From positions 1 through 9,736 of the forward strand of contig JAAYQD010000097.1 of the NCBI GenBank assembly GCA_012519465.1: a stretch of 9,736 nt of DNA. Reading direction: 5' to 3'. Positions within the stretch are counted from its first letter, which is position 1. Each line of letters starts with the position of its first letter. The DNA is from Candidatus Cloacimonadota bacterium. Lineage in GTDB: Bacteria; Cloacimonadota; Cloacimonadia; Cloacimonadales; Cloacimonadaceae. The translations under genes and the position numbers were made by a program. The notes beneath the pieces are model-generated. The model was given only the letters and a program-made list of their open reading frames with translations. It searched no databases and was not told the DNA's origin. Shown here one piece after another: positions 6,987 through 9,736 of the stretch.

Positions 6987-9736
6987 ATGAAAAGACATAT
7001 AAAATTTATTCTTCTAATCGTTTTTGCGTGTTCGGCGTTGGGTTTGCTGGCAGCTGCGCCCTATAATGGCCCCGATCCGGCAAAGAAAGATAATTATCGG
7101 AAACCAGAAGTAATGGAAGCTGTGGATTTTCTCAAAAATGAGCTTCCGGCTTTGATGAAAACCGATCGGGCAAGGGCAGTGCAAGAATACGATAAACATT
7201 TCGCCAATCTCAGTCAGCTTGATGAGTGGGATGTCCTCTTTTTGGTGAGTCATTTTTACACTATGGCAGGCGATGTAAAATCGGCAATGAAATATTTTAT
7301 GGATCTTACAGGGCATCCGGAGCTGAGCCAGCCATCGCGTGAAATGGCTCAACTTCTGTTATACCAAAGAGCGATTACCAATATACTGGAATCCGATGAT
7401 GAGGTTGCGAAGCTCTTTTTGAAAAACATCTTGGATGATTCGGAGTTTGGAGATAATTATAACATCCAGATGTATGACAAATATTATGACGTCTATTTGT
7501 ATTTGTGGGCGGATCTGATGTCAGGCAAGGGGGAATCCACCGAGGTGGAGGAGTACCTTACAAACTATCAGAACAATAAAAACTGGCTGGAAACTCAATT
7601 CCTGCCCAGAGAAGCCGCCATAATCCGCCGTGTGGAAAGCATGAACATTGATCCTTACTTCAAAACCCCCACACCGGAAGGTTATGACTATCTTACGGGC
7701 ACGATTGACGGGGTCAAAGCGGATTTGCTTACGCTTTATGATGAGGCCAGAAGCATGCCCGGGTTGGTGGTTTTTGAAGCTCTTGCTCAGATTGAACAGG
7801 AAGAATATAGAATATTGGATGAGTATAAGGCTTTCTTGCATAAATATTTGGAGAATAAGGAACTAACCTTTGATTCAATCATTGATGTCAACTCCCCACT
7901 TATAGAGTATCCCTTTTTCCGGGAGTATGTGCAGATTGGGGAATATCTGTTGACCTTGCATGATCTGCGAATCAGGCAAGCCAGAACGATTATTCTTATC
8001 GACCTGCTGTTTGAGCGCAGATATCAATTGTTTTTGACTGATAATAGTGATATATTGGGCAGCAAATTCAGTGATATGGAGATGAATCGCCTGCTGACTA
8101 TCGAAAACAACATCAGGCTGTATGATGAATTGATAAAAGAGACTCGGGCAGTGATGGCTACTCCTGAATATCGTAAGCAGACTGAATATGACTTGAGCGG
8201 CGAGCTGAAGGATTATCAGGAGAGAAAGGAAGAATTGCAGCTGCTCAAACAAAAATATCTGGCTCAACATATACACGTTACAGATGCTGAAGAGCAGGTG
8301 TTTAACGATTTCTATAATGAATACTTTGCCACTATTGATTTTCAGGCCGACTTGGTGCAGACCCTTGCCCTCACTGAAAAGCAGGTTATTTCCATGATTA
8401 TGATGAAATATCCCCAGGAAATGAAACTGCTGGCGCAAAACCACGTGGGCGAGCTTCGTGAAGGCGGAAGGGCTCAATTCCTGGATTATCAGCTGGGCAT
8501 GATGTCTACCACGTTTGAATTTCTTGATCTGCAAAACCGGTATCGTGACTTGAATTACCAAGAGCAAGAACGCTTGGCAGATACCTCCATGAGCCTGGAT
8601 GAAAAGACGGCCAGATACAACGAGCTTTTGAGCCAAAAGAGAGTTCTCTTGGCAGATTATAAAGGCTTTGCCCTCAGATATCCTGATTTCAAGGCTTTGG
8701 AAACCCCGCTTGAGAATGTTCCCATTGATGGGGATCCAGAGTATTCCGGCCAATATAACTACCTGATCAGCTCTGCAGATATCTATTATAACATAGCAGA
8801 ATTGCAATGGGCAGTGGATCTTGGTAACTATGCAGAAGCCCTCAAGTATTACCGCCAGGCCATGGATGCCAATCCTGATTTTTATCTGAAAGATCAGGCT
8901 TTATATAATATAGCCTATCTGAGCAGCGAGATTATTCGTGAGGATAAGGATGCCAGAATAGCCAGATGGTATGACGCCAATCCTGACCGCCCCAGAGGCC
9001 CTCAGCTGCGCTATTATGAAAGTGACTTTGAAGAAGCCATTGACAATTACAACTACATCTTGGAAAACTATCCCAATTCTCCCTTGAGCGATGATACGGT
9101 GTTGCGCCTTGCCAATCTCTATTTCCTGATTGGCATTGATGCGGAAAGACCAATTGAATGGTATACACGCGCAAACGATCTCTATGCCTCGCTGGCAAAT
9201 CAGCCAGACAGCCCCTACCGTTGGGAAGCCATGTTCCAGCGTGGGTTTGTGAATATGAACATTTCGGATGATAACTCCCTGAATGCCGCATTGGTGGATT
9301 TTGCCAATATCCTGAGCGCTGCCAATGCAGGAATCATCCAGCCTCAAGATTCTGCCGATGACTATAGAACCAACTCTTTGGACCAGATTGCATACTGTCT
9401 GGTAGCAGTAGACGGCTCGAATTATGAATCACAATCCCGCGGTTTGGATGTATTGGCAGCAGTGTTTGGAGATGTGAAAGACGAGAAAACACTCAATTAC
9501 ATTCTTGATAAAGCAGCAGAAAATAAGAAAGAGATGCAGCTTACCCGCCAGTCCATAGACTTCCTGGAGCTGAGACTGGAAAAGATGCCCAACGCATTGG
9601 TGAATCCTGCACTTGTGGACACCATCCTTGCGCTTTACCACTCTCCCGATACCGTGTTGCGTGAAGGGGAAAACCTTGACCAGGTGCGTCGAGACTGGTA
9701 TGACTTTATGGTGAGGAACTATTCACCGCAAAGCGT
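6987..9736 (+). CDS. Giant exported TPR-containing protein, 3'-truncated by the window
   Basis: The frame is open for 916 codons and runs off the end. Residues 1 to about 23 form a signal peptide (MKRHIKFILLIVF, then a small-residue end AAAP). A Cys at 15 is preceded by VFA, a poor lipobox, so type I cleavage is more likely. The mature chain is mostly helical and rich in Tyr, Asp, Glu and Leu. Around residues 400-440 it is charged and coiled-coil-like (YQERKEELQLLKQKY). Clear TPR units occur near 604-637 (LGNYAEALKYYRQAMDANPDF) and 674-705 (DFEEAIDNYNYILENYPNSP), with further helical pairs following. TPR proteins of this kind usually act as periplasmic scaffolds. The start is uncertain: ATG 6987 has GGGG just upstream, and in-frame GTG 6975 has AAGGA (6967-6971) very close. 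Both keep the signal peptide. It probably shares an operon with the YjbH-like gene. Confidence 0.85.
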   Translation, partial: MKRHIKFILLIVFACSALGLLAAAPYNGPDPAKKDNYRKPEVMEAVDFLKNELPALMKTDRARAVQEYDKHFANLSQLDEWDVLFLVSHFYTMAGDVKSAMKYFMDLTGHPELSQPSREMAQLLLYQRAITNILESDDEVAKLFLKNILDDSEFGDNYNIQMYDKYYDVYLYLWADLMSGKGESTEVEEYLTNYQNNKNWLETQFLPREAAIIRRVESMNIDPYFKTPTPEGYDYLTGTIDGVKADLLTLYDEARSMPGLVVFEALAQIEQEEYRILDEYKAFLHKYLENKELTFDSIIDVNSPLIEYPFFREYVQIGEYLLTLHDLRIRQARTIILIDLLFERRYQLFLTDNSDILGSKFSDMEMNRLLTIENNIRLYDELIKETRAVMATPEYRKQTEYDLSGELKDYQERKEELQLLKQKYLAQHIHVTDAEEQVFNDFYNEYFATIDFQADLVQTLALTEKQVISMIMMKYPQEMKLLAQNHVGELREGGRAQFLDYQLGMMSTTFEFLDLQNRYRDLNYQEQERLADTSMSLDEKTARYNELLSQKRVLLADYKGFALRYPDFKALETPLENVPIDGDPEYSGQYNYLISSADIYYNIAELQWAVDLGNYAEALKYYRQAMDANPDFYLKDQALYNIAYLSSEIIREDKDARIARWYDANPDRPRGPQLRYYESDFEEAIDNYNYILENYPNSPLSDDTVLRLANLYFLIGIDAERPIEWYTRANDLYASLANQPDSPYRWEAMFQRGFVNMNISDDNSLNAALVDFANILSAANAGIIQPQDSADDYRTNSLDQIAYCLVAVDGSNYESQSRGLDVLAAVFGDVKDEKTLNYILDKAAENKKEMQLTRQSIDFLELRLEKMPNALVNPALVDTILALYHSPDTVLREGENLDQVRRDWYDFMVRNYSPQS

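Noticed and set aside
7648..7866. A 72-codon plus-strand ORF
   Set aside because: Out of frame within the TPR gene, no ribosome-binding site and an implausible composition.
7875..8807. A 310-codon minus-strand open frame
   Set aside because: It lies wholly inside the TPR gene, whose plus frame is open for the full 2750 nt with a signal peptide and TPR units. The minus translation is low-complexity hydrophobic/Gln-rich and looks like a shadow.

Overview
The window looks like ordinary chromosomal DNA from a Gram-negative bacterium. Four of the six confident genes encode proteins with an N-terminal signal peptide. One of these resembles YjbH-type outer-membrane proteins, and two carry the GWxTD domain, which I know from Bacteroidetes/Chlorobi (FCB-like), Acidobacteria and related anaerobes. 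My best guess is a member of the FCB group, perhaps Cloacimonadota. That is inference from gene style only; there is no rRNA or other decisive marker here.

Left block (1-5068, plus strand): the 3' three quarters of dnaE, the replicative DNA polymerase III alpha subunit, whose PHP end lies upstream of the window. It overlaps by 17 nt a gene for an exported GWxTD-domain protein, which in turn overlaps by 14 nt a second, paralogous GWxTD gene. The three genes almost certainly share a transcript. The two GWxTD proteins look like an ancient tandem duplication.

Middle (5069-5721): the convergent gap 5069-5245 holds three 11-bp direct repeats running into a perfect 12-bp stem-loop, probably a bidirectional transcription end or a dispersed repeat. 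A minus-strand yraN (UPF0102, restriction-endonuclease-like fold) follows. The divergent gap 5630-5721 holds overlapping dyad symmetries.

Right block (5722-9736, plus strand): an exported YjbH-like protein with an acidic linker and a C-terminal coiled coil. A 167-nt gap follows, with a strong hairpin and a possible 32-codon ORF. Next comes a very large exported, helical, TPR-containing protein that is still open at the window end after 916 codons. It has no stop inside the window, so a search limited to closed ORFs would miss it. The order suggests a cell-envelope operon continuing downstream.

I see no mobile element, CRISPR array, tRNA or rRNA. Nothing here is clearly a new defence or mobile system. 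The most unusual items are the dnaE-GWxTD-GWxTD coupling, the repeat/stem-loop between the convergent genes, and the leader region of the giant TPR gene.
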